Shown here piece after piece: positions 1-7,558 of a DNA stretch of 41,590 nucleotides. The DNA is from a virus. Position 1 is the first letter of the stretch; every line of letters starts with the position of its first letter. A program made the translations under genes and the position numbers. The stretch is from positions 1 to 41,590 of IMG/VR virus record IMGVR_UViG_3300043445_000063, one strand, 5' to 3'. The notes under the pieces are model-generated. The model had not been told where the DNA came from. It ran no database searches and saw only the letters and a program-made list of their open reading frames with translations.

Positions 1-362
1 CGCGACACCGGAGCACCGCCCTCTTTCGTCTTCGGCATGCACCGCGCGAGCGTGCTCGCGTCCGTCGACAGCAGCTCTCCGCTGCGCACCAGGGCGCGGT
101 GGAAAGCCGTGTCGGGCACCGGCTGCGGCGCCAGGTCGAAGAGCATCACCGTGGCGCGCCGGTCCTTGCGGCCCGAGCCCTTCGCCCGGCGCTCCACGAC
201 CTCGCGATGGATCTCCGCGCCGATGTACCGGGGGAGCGCGCCATTCGGCAGTGCCCCGGGATCGTAGGCGGCAATCGACGCCGGGCGGCCTTCGACGAGC
301 GGAGACGCGAACGGATTCGGCGTCACCACCAGCGGCTTCTTCGAGAGGATCTGAACGGGCAT
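1..362 (-). CDS. Partial virion-region protein, C-terminus beyond the window edge
   Basis: The reading frame starts at an ATG at 362 with a good ribosome binding site (AGGGAGAG just upstream) and stays open to base 1, giving about 120 residues. It begins MPVQILSKKPLVVTPNPF and later has a basic stretch near residues 57-70. It follows the gp10-like gene in the leftward virion operon. In Mu-like phages a small DUF2635 protein (Mu gp38) sits just before the tail sheath gene, and the N-terminal pattern here loosely recalls that family, but I cannot confirm it. Function unknown. Confidence 0.7.
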   Translation of the reverse strand, partial: MPVQILSKKPLVVTPNPFASPLVEGRPASIAAYDPGALPNGALPRYIGAEIHREVVERRAKGSGRKDRRATVMLFDLAPQPVPDTAFHRALVRSGELLSTDASTLARCMPKTKEGGAPVS

Positions 363-381
363 GGTCTCTCCCTGGGCGGCC

Positions 382-849
382 TCAGCCGCCGAGAATCTGT
401 GCGGCGCGGTCGCAGGCTCGCTCGCCGCCGCGCTCCAGCTCCGCGTCCACCGCGGGCTCGGTCTGATCGATGAAGGGGTCCGCCGTCGTGCCGGGGTGCT
501 GCACGCGCTGAGCGAAACGGATCGCGCCGTCCTGTTCGAAGCGCAGCGCCTTCGCGCGGCGGGGCTCGATGACGTGGGCCTTCGTGCCCTGGTGAACGAA
601 GGCCGCATGCTCCGCGGTGGCCTCCACGACGCCCTCGGCGCCGCGGTCCGTATCGCGGGTGACGTGGCCTTTCGTGCTGGCCGTGAGCGCGCCCGAGCGG
701 TCCTTGTACCGGTGGCTCGCCTTCGCCTTGGCCTCGCCAACCTTGGCCGCGTCGCGTACCGCCTCGCGTGCGCCCCTCACGAGCGCGCGGTCAGCTTCGT
801 CGAAGGTGCCGCGCAGCTCGGCCAGGTTGTCGGTGACCTCGAAGCTCAC
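382..849 (-). CDS. HK97 gp10-like head-tail joining / tail completion protein
   Basis: This 155-residue protein has the look of the HK97 gp10 / tail-component family: an N-terminal helix with many charged residues, then AKAKASHRYKDRSGALTAS, the typical segment in which a growing tail component carries a 'Y..RSG.L..S' motif, followed by beta strands containing AAFVHQGTKAH (family pattern 'YA.fv..GT'). Known family members cap the connector or help tail completion. The GTG start at 849 overlaps the stop of the preceding gene as GTGA, which fixes the start. Its place after a gp36-like and a tail-terminator-like gene fits this role. Confidence 0.72.
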   Translation of the reverse strand: MSFEVTDNLAELRGTFDEADRALVRGAREAVRDAAKVGEAKAKASHRYKDRSGALTASTKGHVTRDTDRGAEGVVEATAEHAAFVHQGTKAHVIEPRRAKALRFEQDGAIRFAQRVQHPGTTADPFIDQTEPAVDAELERGGERACDRAAQILGG

Positions 850-1916
850 GCCTCGTACACCTGTCCCTGGATGGCGCCCGTGTCGGCGATCGTCGTCGCG
901 AGGTCGAGACCGATGCCGCCCGCGGCGTCGTCGAGATCGTCGTAGAGCGTGGCGTCGAGGGCGAGGATCTCCTCCACCGCCAGCTCGAGCTCGGCGCCGA
1001 GGTGAACGCGGGGGACGGTGCCCCGCTCGCCGCTGGCGATCTGGATCGTCACCTCGGTAAGCTGCGCCGCGCGCGAGATCCGCACGCGATTCGCGCCGAG
1101 GGCGTCGATGATGGCAGAGCCCAGCTCCGAAGCGGGGGCCGCGGCGTAGCCGAAGGTGAAGGCTCCCGTGGCGAGGAGCTGCGCGGGGACATCGATGCTC
1201 GTGATGGTGCCGAAGCTCCACACGCCCTCGATGGTCTCTCCGCCGTTCGTGGCGGTGAGGTAGAGGCTCTCGGTCCAGGCGTCTCCGCTCGCGTCCGTGC
1301 CCGTGAAGACGATCGGATCGGTGATGCTGTAGGCCGCCGTCGCGGCCGTGGTCGTCACGGTGACCGCGCGGGCCGTGGCGGGGGTGCCGCCCTTGGCGCC
1401 GTTCAGCGCAGCGCCGGAGTAGCTCGCAGAGCCCGTGCTCGTCGCGATCGTGGTCTTGATGGCGTCGGCGTCGGCGGCCTCGCTCGTCGCCACGTAGGCC
1501 GTGTGGCGGCCTTTGAGCAGCGCCCGGCCGATGGCCTTGTGGAAGGCCGAGACCAGGGGAGCGCGAAGCTGCTGCTTTGCCTGCGTGCTCGCGGGCCACA
1601 GCCAGAGGACGCCCACCGTGGAGGCCTCGCGCGCATAGTCCGCGCCGAGATCGTCGATGGGTTGACCGGCTGCGCGGAACACGCAGAGGGCCGGCGTGTC
1701 GCGCTCGGAGAACGCCGTCTTGCGCGGATCGTTCAGCAATACGCTGGCCACCGGAGCCGCGCCGCCGTCCGTCACGCCCTGCCACACCGCATCGAGGTCG
1801 GTGTTCAGAACGAGCTTCAAGATCGCGCCGAGGACGGAGAGCAGCGGATCGCCCGCGGCCTCTCCGGTCGCCGGCGCCGCCGCGGGGAGCGGGAGAAGGC
1901 CGAACGTATCGGCCAT
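846..1916 (-). CDS. Probable tail terminator-like virion protein with a beta-rich insertion
   Basis: A 356-residue protein starting at an ATG that shares one base with the stop of the gp36-like gene (TGATG). Residues 1-140 look like the Mu gp37-type neck proteins: a helix, then LLNDPRKTAFSERDTPALCV, and later a strand VGVLWLWPAST followed by a helix. From about residue 150 a Thr/Ala-rich beta segment appears (SITDPIVFTGTDASG and onwards), which looks like an inserted Ig-like or fibre-type beta domain. The last 80 residues return to an alpha/beta pattern. Gene order (gp36-like, this, gp10-like) supports a neck or tail-terminator role; the exact family is not certain. Confidence 0.55.
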   Translation of the reverse strand: MADTFGLLPLPAAAPATGEAAGDPLLSVLGAILKLVLNTDLDAVWQGVTDGGAAPVASVLLNDPRKTAFSERDTPALCVFRAAGQPIDDLGADYAREASTVGVLWLWPASTQAKQQLRAPLVSAFHKAIGRALLKGRHTAYVATSEAADADAIKTTIATSTGSASYSGAALNGAKGGTPATARAVTVTTTAATAAYSITDPIVFTGTDASGDAWTESLYLTATNGGETIEGVWSFGTITSIDVPAQLLATGAFTFGYAAAPASELGSAIIDALGANRVRISRAAQLTEVTIQIASGERGTVPRVHLGAELELAVEEILALDATLYDDLDDAAGGIGLDLATTIADTGAIQGQVYEA

Positions 1917-2383
1917 CAGAAGAGCCCCGTACCGGTCACGAAGGCGAAGCGGGGCGGCGTCTGCGTGGCGGCGTCCACGTCATTGGTCACGACCTCGCCG
2001 CCGTGGTTGGCGGTGGGGTCCGCTGCGCCTTCGACTACGACGGAGCGCCCTTCGCGGAGGTCGGCGATCTCGCGGCGCACGCGGGCGAAAACGGTCTCGG
2101 GGTCGGAGCGCACGCGATCGGGATCGCGCTGCGCCATGTAGGCGCCGAACACGTCGAGCGCGAGCCGGCGCAGGCTCTTCGGGATGGAGCCCACGACGGG
2201 CACCACCTCGGAGACGCCGTAGTAGCGCTCGAGCACGTAGCTGGAGGCGTCCTCGATGGCCATCGCAAGGGCTGACGTGTCCGTCGTGCCGTCGCGGTTG
2301 TCGTCGTAGACCTGATCCACAAAGGCCGTGGAGTAGCGGGCCTTGGCCTCGGCCTCGGTGAAGAGCGCGACGTGCGTGCTCAC
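1916..2383 (-). CDS. DUF1320 / Mu gp36-like head-tail connector protein
   Basis: A 155-residue protein matching the Mu gp36 (DUF1320) pattern. It has an N-terminal TEAEAKARYSTAF helix, then acidic turns, then a helix with ALAMAIEDASSYVLERYYG (family signature 'A...A...Id.YL..RY'), a Pro-rich turn VVPVVGSIPKSLRRLALDV, and a helix AYMAQRDPDRVRSD. In Mu and relatives this protein lies between the capsid genes and tail genes and acts at the neck. Start is the GTG at 2383, overlapping the upstream stop as GTGA. The gene order MCP, small protein, gp36-like agrees with Mu-like head modules. Confidence 0.78.
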   Translation of the reverse strand: MSTHVALFTEAEAKARYSTAFVDQVYDDNRDGTTDTSALAMAIEDASSYVLERYYGVSEVVPVVGSIPKSLRRLALDVFGAYMAQRDPDRVRSDPETVFARVRREIADLREGRSVVVEGAADPTANHGGEVVTNDVDAATQTPPRFAFVTGTGLF

Positions 2384-2748
2384 GCGGCGCTCGGCTCCTC
2401 GGGGAGCAGCTCGAAGGCGCCGGGGAGGGAGTCGAGCTCGCTCTGCGCGAACCGGCCCACGTCGCCGCGGAGCCACACGAGGCGCTGGCCCGTGCCATCG
2501 TTGCCGGTGGCGCGGACGCGATCGACGATGACCCGCGCGAGCACGTGGCCCGCACGGTGACGGATGACCGTGCGCGGCGGATCAGGGCGCCGCTCGGGCG
2601 GCCCCATCATCGCCACGCGATCGCGAGGGACGGGAGAGGACGAGGGTCGGAGAGAGGGCGGCAGAGAGGGCGGCAGAGAGGGCGCGAGCGACAGAGGGAT
2701 CTCCGGCCTTGCAGCATGCTGTCCCCCTGCGCGCTTGTGCTTGCTCAT
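2380..2748 (-). CDS. Small protein with Pro-Ser-Leu repeat segment, virion operon
   Basis: A 122-residue unrecognised protein between the capsid and gp36-like genes. Residues 1-15 are basic (MSKHKRAGGQHAARP), then comes a low-complexity stretch with SLPPSLPPSL-type repeats, then a compact 80-residue part rich in Arg and beta-prone residues (TVIRHRAGHVLARVIVDRV). The repeat segment is encoded by a 12-bp tandem repeat. The gene has a duplicated GGAG ribosome binding region. Proteins at this place in other phages are often minor head proteins, but nothing in the sequence proves that here. Confidence 0.62.
   Translation of the reverse strand: MSKHKRAGGQHAARPEIPLSLAPSLPPSLPPSLRPSSSPVPRDRVAMMGPPERRPDPPRTVIRHRAGHVLARVIVDRVRATGNDGTGQRLVWLRGDVGRFAQSELDSLPGAFELLPEEPSAA
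2651..2684. repeat. 12-bp tandem repeat inside the 2380-2748 gene
   Basis: Plus strand AGAGAGGGCGGC occurs at 2651-2662 and 2663-2674, with a nearly identical third unit from 2675. It encodes the PSLP repeats. As 12 is a multiple of three, copy-number slippage would change protein length but keep the frame. Confidence 0.85.
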
Positions 2749-2773
2749 CTGCCGATCTCCTCTGCCGATCTCC
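2748..2773 (-). promoter_or_regulatory. Duplicated ribosome binding site leader
   Basis: A 13-bp unit (TCTGCCGATCTCC on the plus strand) is repeated exactly in tandem at 2748-2760 and 2761-2773. Read in gene direction it places GGAGATCGGCAG twice before the ATG at 2748. Only the nearer copy has normal spacing. Confidence 0.7.
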
Positions 2774-2792
2774 CGTGTCTGGCTGGCGTGGT

Positions 2793-4028
2793 TCAGGTGA
2801 GCGGATTGACCACGAGGTAGCCCGCGTTCGCCGCGATGCCCGCCTTGTAGTCCTCGTCGTGGACGTTGGTCGCCACGTACGCGCCCGAGGGGTAGCGCTT
2901 GCTGCCCACCTGGCCGCGGGTGAACTCCACGTTCATCTGCTCGGTCCCGAATCGGAACGTCGCCGCGAACATGACATTCCGCAGACGGACCGCGCCGCGA
3001 GGCACGTTCATCATGCCGAAGTAGTTCCCCCAGACGCGATCGTAGGTGGCGGTCTGGCCCTTGGCCGAGGTGCGCTTGCGCATGCTGCCGACGTAGAACT
3101 CGTCCACCTCGATCAGCTCGGCGAACTGCGCCGGGGTGATGAATCCGCCCTTCGTGTATTTCGTCACGTCGAGCAGCGCGGGGTGGCTCTTCAGCACGTC
3201 CCACACGAGACGGCCGCAGAACGCCACGCGCTTCGTGGGGCCGTTGCCGGGCCAGAGGGCCGTGGCCGCGTCGGTGAGGACGCCTTTCGGGTCGCCGCCA
3301 CCCGCGCTGTCCCACTTCTCGCTCGCGCCCGGGGTGACCGTGTTCGAGCCGTAGTTGCCGCTGGTCTGGAGAGCCGCCGCGATGCGCACCTCGCGCGCCA
3401 GCTCGGAGCGCATCTTGAGCGCGTCGATGAGATCGAGCATCTCGTCGAAGGGCTGGCTCTCGTTCTGCATCGTGCGGAACGGGAGGACGTGCGTGCGGCT
3501 GCGCTCCTTCGTCGCGTAGCTGTTCGTGAGCGAGCGATTGCCGTCGTCGTGCTCGATGGGGTCGCCGCCGCCTTCGTCGTCGTCGGTCGCCGCGAGGCGG
3601 GCCGCGATGGCGTAGTCGGGGTAGCTGTCCGCGATCTTGTTGACCTGCACCACGGGGGCGAGGCTCAGACCGATCGCGGCGTCGTTGCCGTACTGGATCG
3701 ACAGGCTCGTGAGGAGCGGGCTCGTGCCCTGCACCTGCGAAGCCGCCGTCGCGCGGAGCACGTCGGAGAGGCGCGCGCCGGGCTGCGAGCGCAGCTCCAC
3801 GAGGGCCGCGTTGATGCGCTCCACGTCGGCGCGCACGGGCTCGCGCATCGCCGCGGGGACGCGGCCGAAGTCGCCGCGCGCGGCCTCCGACAGGAGGTCA
3901 CGATAGGCGAGCCACTGTTCGCCTTTCGTCGGCCCCTCGGCACCCGCGCGGTAGAGGATGGGCGCGCCGTCCACGAAGGGCGACGCGTTGGATCGGGCGG
4001 ACCGGCCGCCCACGAGACTCTTGTTCAT
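2793..4028 (-). CDS. Major capsid protein (putative, HK97-fold)
   Basis: A 411-residue protein in the position of the major capsid protein, after protease/scaffold and decoration genes. Residues 1-115 are charged and helical. From residue ~125 it becomes the alpha/beta body typical of phage capsids: a segment with RSRTHVLPFRTMQNESQPFD, then a long helix DALKMRSELAREVRIAAALQ that resembles the 'backbone/spine helix' region, then GPTKRVAFCGRLVWDVLKSH, and near the C-terminus AATFRFGTEQMNVEFTRGQ, a common capsid strand pattern. The start ATG at 4028 follows GGAG. I do not see which capsid subfamily it belongs to. Confidence 0.75.
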   Translation of the reverse strand: MNKSLVGGRSARSNASPFVDGAPILYRAGAEGPTKGEQWLAYRDLLSEAARGDFGRVPAAMREPVRADVERINAALVELRSQPGARLSDVLRATAASQVQGTSPLLTSLSIQYGNDAAIGLSLAPVVQVNKIADSYPDYAIAARLAATDDDEGGGDPIEHDDGNRSLTNSYATKERSRTHVLPFRTMQNESQPFDEMLDLIDALKMRSELAREVRIAAALQTSGNYGSNTVTPGASEKWDSAGGGDPKGVLTDAATALWPGNGPTKRVAFCGRLVWDVLKSHPALLDVTKYTKGGFITPAQFAELIEVDEFYVGSMRKRTSAKGQTATYDRVWGNYFGMMNVPRGAVRLRNVMFAATFRFGTEQMNVEFTRGQVGSKRYPSGAYVATNVHDEDYKAGIAANAGYLVVNPLT

Positions 4029-4057
4029 GGTCTGGATCTCCGTGGTGGTCAGTCGGA

Positions 4058-4504
4058 TCAGGCGATCTGACGGGTCTCGAAGTGGACCGCGAGGCCCACG
4101 TAGTCGCCGCTCACGCCGCTCTGGACGAAGTTCCCGAACGTCGGAATGACGTGCACGCCGTTGTCCGCCACGGCCGTCGCATCGACGAAGGCGCCGCTCG
4201 TGTACATGGCGGCCTTCCCGCGCGTCGCGCCGGCCGAACCGACGAGCACGGGGACGACGTGCGCGCCATTGACGAGGACGACCTCCACGAGCTCACCGGC
4301 CGTGGTGTACGCGGTGCCGGGGGCGCCGGGACCGACCACGATGTAGATGTTGGTGACGTCGTCGTTGCCGCCCGCGGCGATCTGATCGTCGTAGGTGTCG
4401 GGCTTGGCCATCTTGCCCACGGTGAGCGTCTCGCCGCTCTTCACGGCGCGGCGGAGCACGGGCCCGCAGATGTGCTTGATCGGATCGAGGAAGTTCTGAG
4501 CCAT
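4058..4504 (-). CDS. DUF2190-like capsid decoration / head fibre protein
   Basis: A 148-residue beta-rich protein next to the capsid gene. It begins MAQNFLDPIKHICGPVLRRA and has alternating Val/Ala/Gly strands with many small residues, as in DUF2190 and related capsid cement proteins ('F...Gd.i....a..v..G..v......'). Such proteins sit on the shell surface and stabilise it. It starts at 4504 with AGGAGAAGACC just upstream. Size (usually 100-150 residues), fold prediction by eye and location agree; family membership is an inference. Confidence 0.6.
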   Translation of the reverse strand: MAQNFLDPIKHICGPVLRRAVKSGETLTVGKMAKPDTYDDQIAAGGNDDVTNIYIVVGPGAPGTAYTTAGELVEVVLVNGAHVVPVLVGSAGATRGKAAMYTSGAFVDATAVADNGVHVIPTFGNFVQSGVSGDYVGLAVHFETRQIA

Positions 4505-4531
4505 GGTCTTCTCCTGCTCTCGTGGAGCGGG

Positions 4532-5068
4532 TCAGTTCGCGACGCCGGCCGGCGCGGTGGCGACGGACGCGAGCGAGGCGAGGGCGGAGCCGACGGGCGC
4601 CGCGGTGGAGGTGCTGCCCACGGGGCCACGGGGCCCGGGCGGCACGGGGGACTCGGAGCGCTGCACGTCGCGCCCGCCTTCGGGGGCGCCGGCGCCGCGC
4701 TTCTCGGCGACGAGCGCCGTGTACTGCTCGGGCGCCGTGTGGGCGAGCGAGCGGTAGGCCACGCGCTCGGCCTGCGTGAGCTTGTCGCCCAGGGCTTCGA
4801 GCTCGAGCTCGGCACGGGCCTCGACGGCCTTGCGCGCGGTCTCGGTGGCCGCGGTGAGCGCAGCGCGGACCGCGTCTCGCTCCGTGATCGCCGCCGCAGC
4901 GCGAGCCTCGGAGTCGGCCGCGGAGCGAGCTGCGGCGTCGGCCGCGGCGAGCTTGGCGCCGATGTCCGTGGACTCGACGATGACGGACTCGGTCCCGTCA
5001 TCGACCATGGTGTAGCCCTTCGATCGCAGCTCCTCGACGTGCGGGAGCTGAAGCTTGATCCGCTTCAT
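4532..5068 (-). CDS. Nested in-frame scaffold protein (internal start)
   Basis: The ATG at 5068 (residue 227 of the protease fusion) is preceded by GGAAGGAACG with suitable spacing, and lies just at the boundary between protease and scaffold. Translation from it gives a 178-residue protein: MKRIKLQLPHVEELRSKGY, an Ala-rich coiled coil and a flexible tail. Phage Mu (genes I and Z) and lambda (C and Nu3) make their scaffolds the same way, from an internal start in the protease frame. That known precedent, plus the ribosome binding site, is the whole case; expression is inferred. Confidence 0.6.
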   Translation of the reverse strand: MKRIKLQLPHVEELRSKGYTMVDDGTESVIVESTDIGAKLAAADAAARSAADSEARAAAAITERDAVRAALTAATETARKAVEARAELELEALGDKLTQAERVAYRSLAHTAPEQYTALVAEKRGAGAPEGGRDVQRSESPVPPGPRGPVGSTSTAAPVGSALASLASVATAPAGVAN

Positions 5069-5746
5069 TCGTGTTCGTTCCTTCCCCGGCACGTCGCCGG
5101 AAACTTGATTGCCGCGCTCCTGATGGGCAGTGCCCATGGCGCGCTCGATGTCCGCCCCTGCGATACCCATGCGGGCCGCGATTCGTTTGACCGTGTCCGG
5201 GTTGCTCGGAATCGGGCAGAGGGAGAACTCGATCAACTCGTTGTCGTCGTAGATCTCGACGTAGCGCCCGCCGATCTCCTCTTCGGAGATTTTCCCGGGG
5301 CGCGCCCGGATCGAGCCGCCGCGCAGCACGTCCTCGAGGACACTCTGCCAGCACAGCTCCGCGAACGGATTGGCCTTCGCGGAGCTGAACCGCACGCGGA
5401 TCACCAGCGCGCCACCTTCGACGGCGAACCGCACGGCCTTTCCGATCGGCAGATTCGGCACAGCCCAGTCGGTGCCGTGCGCCCAGAGGATCACGGGGTT
5501 CTTAGCGAACCGCTCGAAACGCCAGTTCTGCCGGAAGATCGTCCCGTGCGAGTCGAGCGTTTCCGTGCTCGCCACAAAGTCGCACTCGCGCGCGGCCTCG
5601 TCGATGGCGCGGACCTGCACCGTATCGAAGGCGCGGAGGATGTCCTCGCCATCACGCACGGGGCTCGTCTCGGCGGACGCCTCGCGCATCGCCCCGGTGA
5701 GCGTGAGCAGCGCGCCGAACGCGGCAGAGGCCTGGTTACGCTTCAT
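4532..5746 (-). CDS. Prohead protease fused to scaffold domain
   Basis: A 404-residue fusion. Residues ~40-190 are an HK97-type prohead protease (family U35/S78): DSHGTIFRQNWRFERFAKNP, then VILWAHG with the catalytic His at about 90, PIGKA at 100-104, and EFSLCPIPSNPDT at 173-185 with the catalytic Ser at about 175. From about 227 there is a short beta part and then an Ala/Glu-rich coiled coil (240-320), typical of scaffolds, and a Pro/Gly/Ala-rich tail. The ATG at 5746 overlaps the portal stop by about 11 nt; an upstream in-frame ATG at 5764 is possible. An internal start inside the fusion is described separately. Confidence 0.85.
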   Translation of the reverse strand: MKRNQASAAFGALLTLTGAMREASAETSPVRDGEDILRAFDTVQVRAIDEAARECDFVASTETLDSHGTIFRQNWRFERFAKNPVILWAHGTDWAVPNLPIGKAVRFAVEGGALVIRVRFSSAKANPFAELCWQSVLEDVLRGGSIRARPGKISEEEIGGRYVEIYDDNELIEFSLCPIPSNPDTVKRIAARMGIAGADIERAMGTAHQERGNQVSGDVPGKERTRMKRIKLQLPHVEELRSKGYTMVDDGTESVIVESTDIGAKLAAADAAARSAADSEARAAAAITERDAVRAALTAATETARKAVEARAELELEALGDKLTQAERVAYRSLAHTAPEQYTALVAEKRGAGAPEGGRDVQRSESPVPPGPRGPVGSTSTAAPVGSALASLASVATAPAGVAN

Positions 5747-7100
5747 CGGTGGATGCCTGTGCATGGGCCGCCGCGAGAAGCGGCTGGCCGGTGATGGGGA
5801 GCGGGTCGCCCTGGACGACGTCGCCGAAGATCTCGTCACCGGGCAGCGGCTCGGAGAGGCCGAGTCGGTCCCGCGCGTCACGAGCGACGACGCGGAGCCC
5901 GGAGAGGCGGAGAGCGTGAAAACCCTGCGCGACGGCGAGGAAGTCCGTCGCGTCCTCGGTCACGAGGGAGAAGCCGGGGACCGCTGCGTCCCGGCCGAAG
6001 TTGTGCCGCACGGCGGGCCCGATGACCTGGCGGCGGAGGATCGAAGCGACGCCCGCAGCGTCTGCGTCGATGAAGGTATTGAGCCGCTTCTCGTGGACCT
6101 TGCCGAGGGCCTGTGAACCCACGCGACTCTGGTCCATCACGAGCGTGGAGCCGAGAACGGCCTTCGACATCTCGGCCGCGAGGAAGGCAATCAAGTCGAG
6201 GTGGCCCGTGCCACCCGAGGTGCCCGATTGCTTGGCCCACTCGATGGTGAGGTCCACGCAGTCAGGGAACACGGCGAATCCGTTGCTAGTCAGCTCGCGG
6301 AGCTTGTGGGCGATATCCCGGTCGCTGACGTTGACCGCGGCCTTGTTGAACTTCGCGTACCGGTAGGGCTTCCAGGCCAGCTCAGCGAGTTGCATCAGGT
6401 CGCGCACCGTCCAGTTGCGGAAGAGTGCGAGCCACAGGAGCGCCGTCGCGAGACCCTCTCGGGCCACGGTCGCCCCAGTGACGTGGGGCTGATACTGCAC
6501 GATGCGCCCGGGGTACTCCGAGAGCAGGTCAATCCCCGGCCAGGGGATGGTCGGCAGATCGAGATCGTAGAGGCGGAGCGTGCCCGCCTCGTCGTAGATG
6601 AAGCGGCGCGGGTGGACCGGGTCACAGGCCCGAGGCACCGCGTAGCCGCCGTCGCGCTCGTACACGATGCCAGCGACGGCGTGGCCGTGCCAGAGAGCGG
6701 ACTGGAGGTGACGGATCAGCGTGGAGAGGTCGCGCGGTCGCGGCCCCATCTCGTCGGCTCCGAAGGCGGTGATCCACTCAGCGACCCAGGCGGCGATCTT
6801 CTTGTCGCGCCAGCGCGAGCTCGCGGGGGTGACCTGGGGACGAAGGCGCGCCACCTCGGACTCGCGCGCCGAGCACACCGCGTGCAGCGTGCCGTCCTTC
6901 TGACGGCTCTCGTCGAAGAGATCGACGCGCCGCTGGAGCCGTCCCATGTCGGCGTCGAGCAGGATCTGCGAGACGTCGGCGGGAGTCAGCGAGCCCCCGA
7001 GGCGCCCCATCTGAAGCGGCTCGCGGGGAAACTCGACAGCCTTGCGGGAGAACAGGGAGCCCGCCCGCGCGAGTGCGTTGGAGAGCCAGCCTCCGGCCAT
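5736..7100 (-). CDS. Portal protein, Mu gp29-like (DUF935)
   Basis: A 454-residue protein with the DUF935 pattern of Mu-like portals. It has an N-terminal segment with PADVSQILLDADMGRLQRRVDLFDE, a helix with HAVCSARESEVARLRPQVTP, then ALWHGHAVAGIVYERDGG, a beta part with RFIYDEAGTLRLYDL, a central helical stretch WTVRDLMQLAELAWKPYRY, FLAAEMSKAVLGSTLVMDQS, and a C-terminal helix-rich wing and crown region. Portals form the dodecameric DNA entry ring at one capsid vertex. The ATG at 7100 shares one base with the upstream stop (TGATG). It precedes the protease gene, the usual order. Confidence 0.88.
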   Translation of the reverse strand: MAGGWLSNALARAGSLFSRKAVEFPREPLQMGRLGGSLTPADVSQILLDADMGRLQRRVDLFDESRQKDGTLHAVCSARESEVARLRPQVTPASSRWRDKKIAAWVAEWITAFGADEMGPRPRDLSTLIRHLQSALWHGHAVAGIVYERDGGYAVPRACDPVHPRRFIYDEAGTLRLYDLDLPTIPWPGIDLLSEYPGRIVQYQPHVTGATVAREGLATALLWLALFRNWTVRDLMQLAELAWKPYRYAKFNKAAVNVSDRDIAHKLRELTSNGFAVFPDCVDLTIEWAKQSGTSGGTGHLDLIAFLAAEMSKAVLGSTLVMDQSRVGSQALGKVHEKRLNTFIDADAAGVASILRRQVIGPAVRHNFGRDAAVPGFSLVTEDATDFLAVAQGFHALRLSGLRVVARDARDRLGLSEPLPGDEIFGDVVQGDPLPITGQPLLAAAHAQASTDEA

Positions 7101-7558
7101 CAGGAGCGGCGCTGCCCCGGAATGCCGAGGATCTTCCAGGCCGTGTTGCCGGTGGCGTTCGCCACGGCGTCGATGCGCAAGAAGACCTTGCCCCAGCCGA
7201 ACACGCGGAACTCGGTGAGGACACCGGCCGCGATCGTGAGCTTCTGGTTGGCCGCGCTCGCCAGCGGCACGCCGTCGCGAGAGCCGAGCGCGATGCGCTT
7301 CCACCGGCTCCCGTCGGCCGCGTCGGCGTCGTAGAACAGGGGCTCCACGTCGGCCGTGGTGCTCGTCCCGCCCGTGTGCTCGAGCGTGAGGAAGATCGAG
7401 TCGTAGCCGGTGCAGTCGATGGCACTCGCGGGCGGGATGTTCGCATCCGTGAGCGTCGTGTCGTCGGCGGCGATGATGACGGCAGCCGACCGCAGAGCGC
7501 CCATGCGCCCGCGATACGTGCCGCCCCGATCGCCTTTGAGCCCGTCCGTGCGTGCCAT
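7100..7558 (-). CDS. Unknown beta-rich virion-operon protein
   Basis: A 152-residue protein of unknown function, joined by TGATG overlaps to genes on both sides. After a basic N-terminus (MARTDGLKGDRGGTYRGR) it is largely beta: AVIIAADDTTLTDANIP, then YDSIFLTLEHTGGTSTTADVE, and a C-terminal strand pair RVFGWGKVFLRIDAVANATG. The pattern 'SIFLTLEHTGG...DV.PLFYDA' suggests a jelly-roll or immunoglobulin-like fold, as in minor head or fibre proteins. It lies just before the portal gene, an unusual place for a fibre protein. Confidence 0.62.
   Translation of the reverse strand: MARTDGLKGDRGGTYRGRMGALRSAAVIIAADDTTLTDANIPPASAIDCTGYDSIFLTLEHTGGTSTTADVEPLFYDADAADGSRWKRIALGSRDGVPLASAANQKLTIAAGVLTEFRVFGWGKVFLRIDAVANATGNTAWKILGIPGQRRS

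Noticed and set aside
382-1785. 467-residue minus-strand ORF spanning two genes
   Set aside because: Its N-terminal two thirds are the shadow frame of the 846-1916 gene (Arg/His-rich); only the part from 849 onward is the real gp10-like gene.
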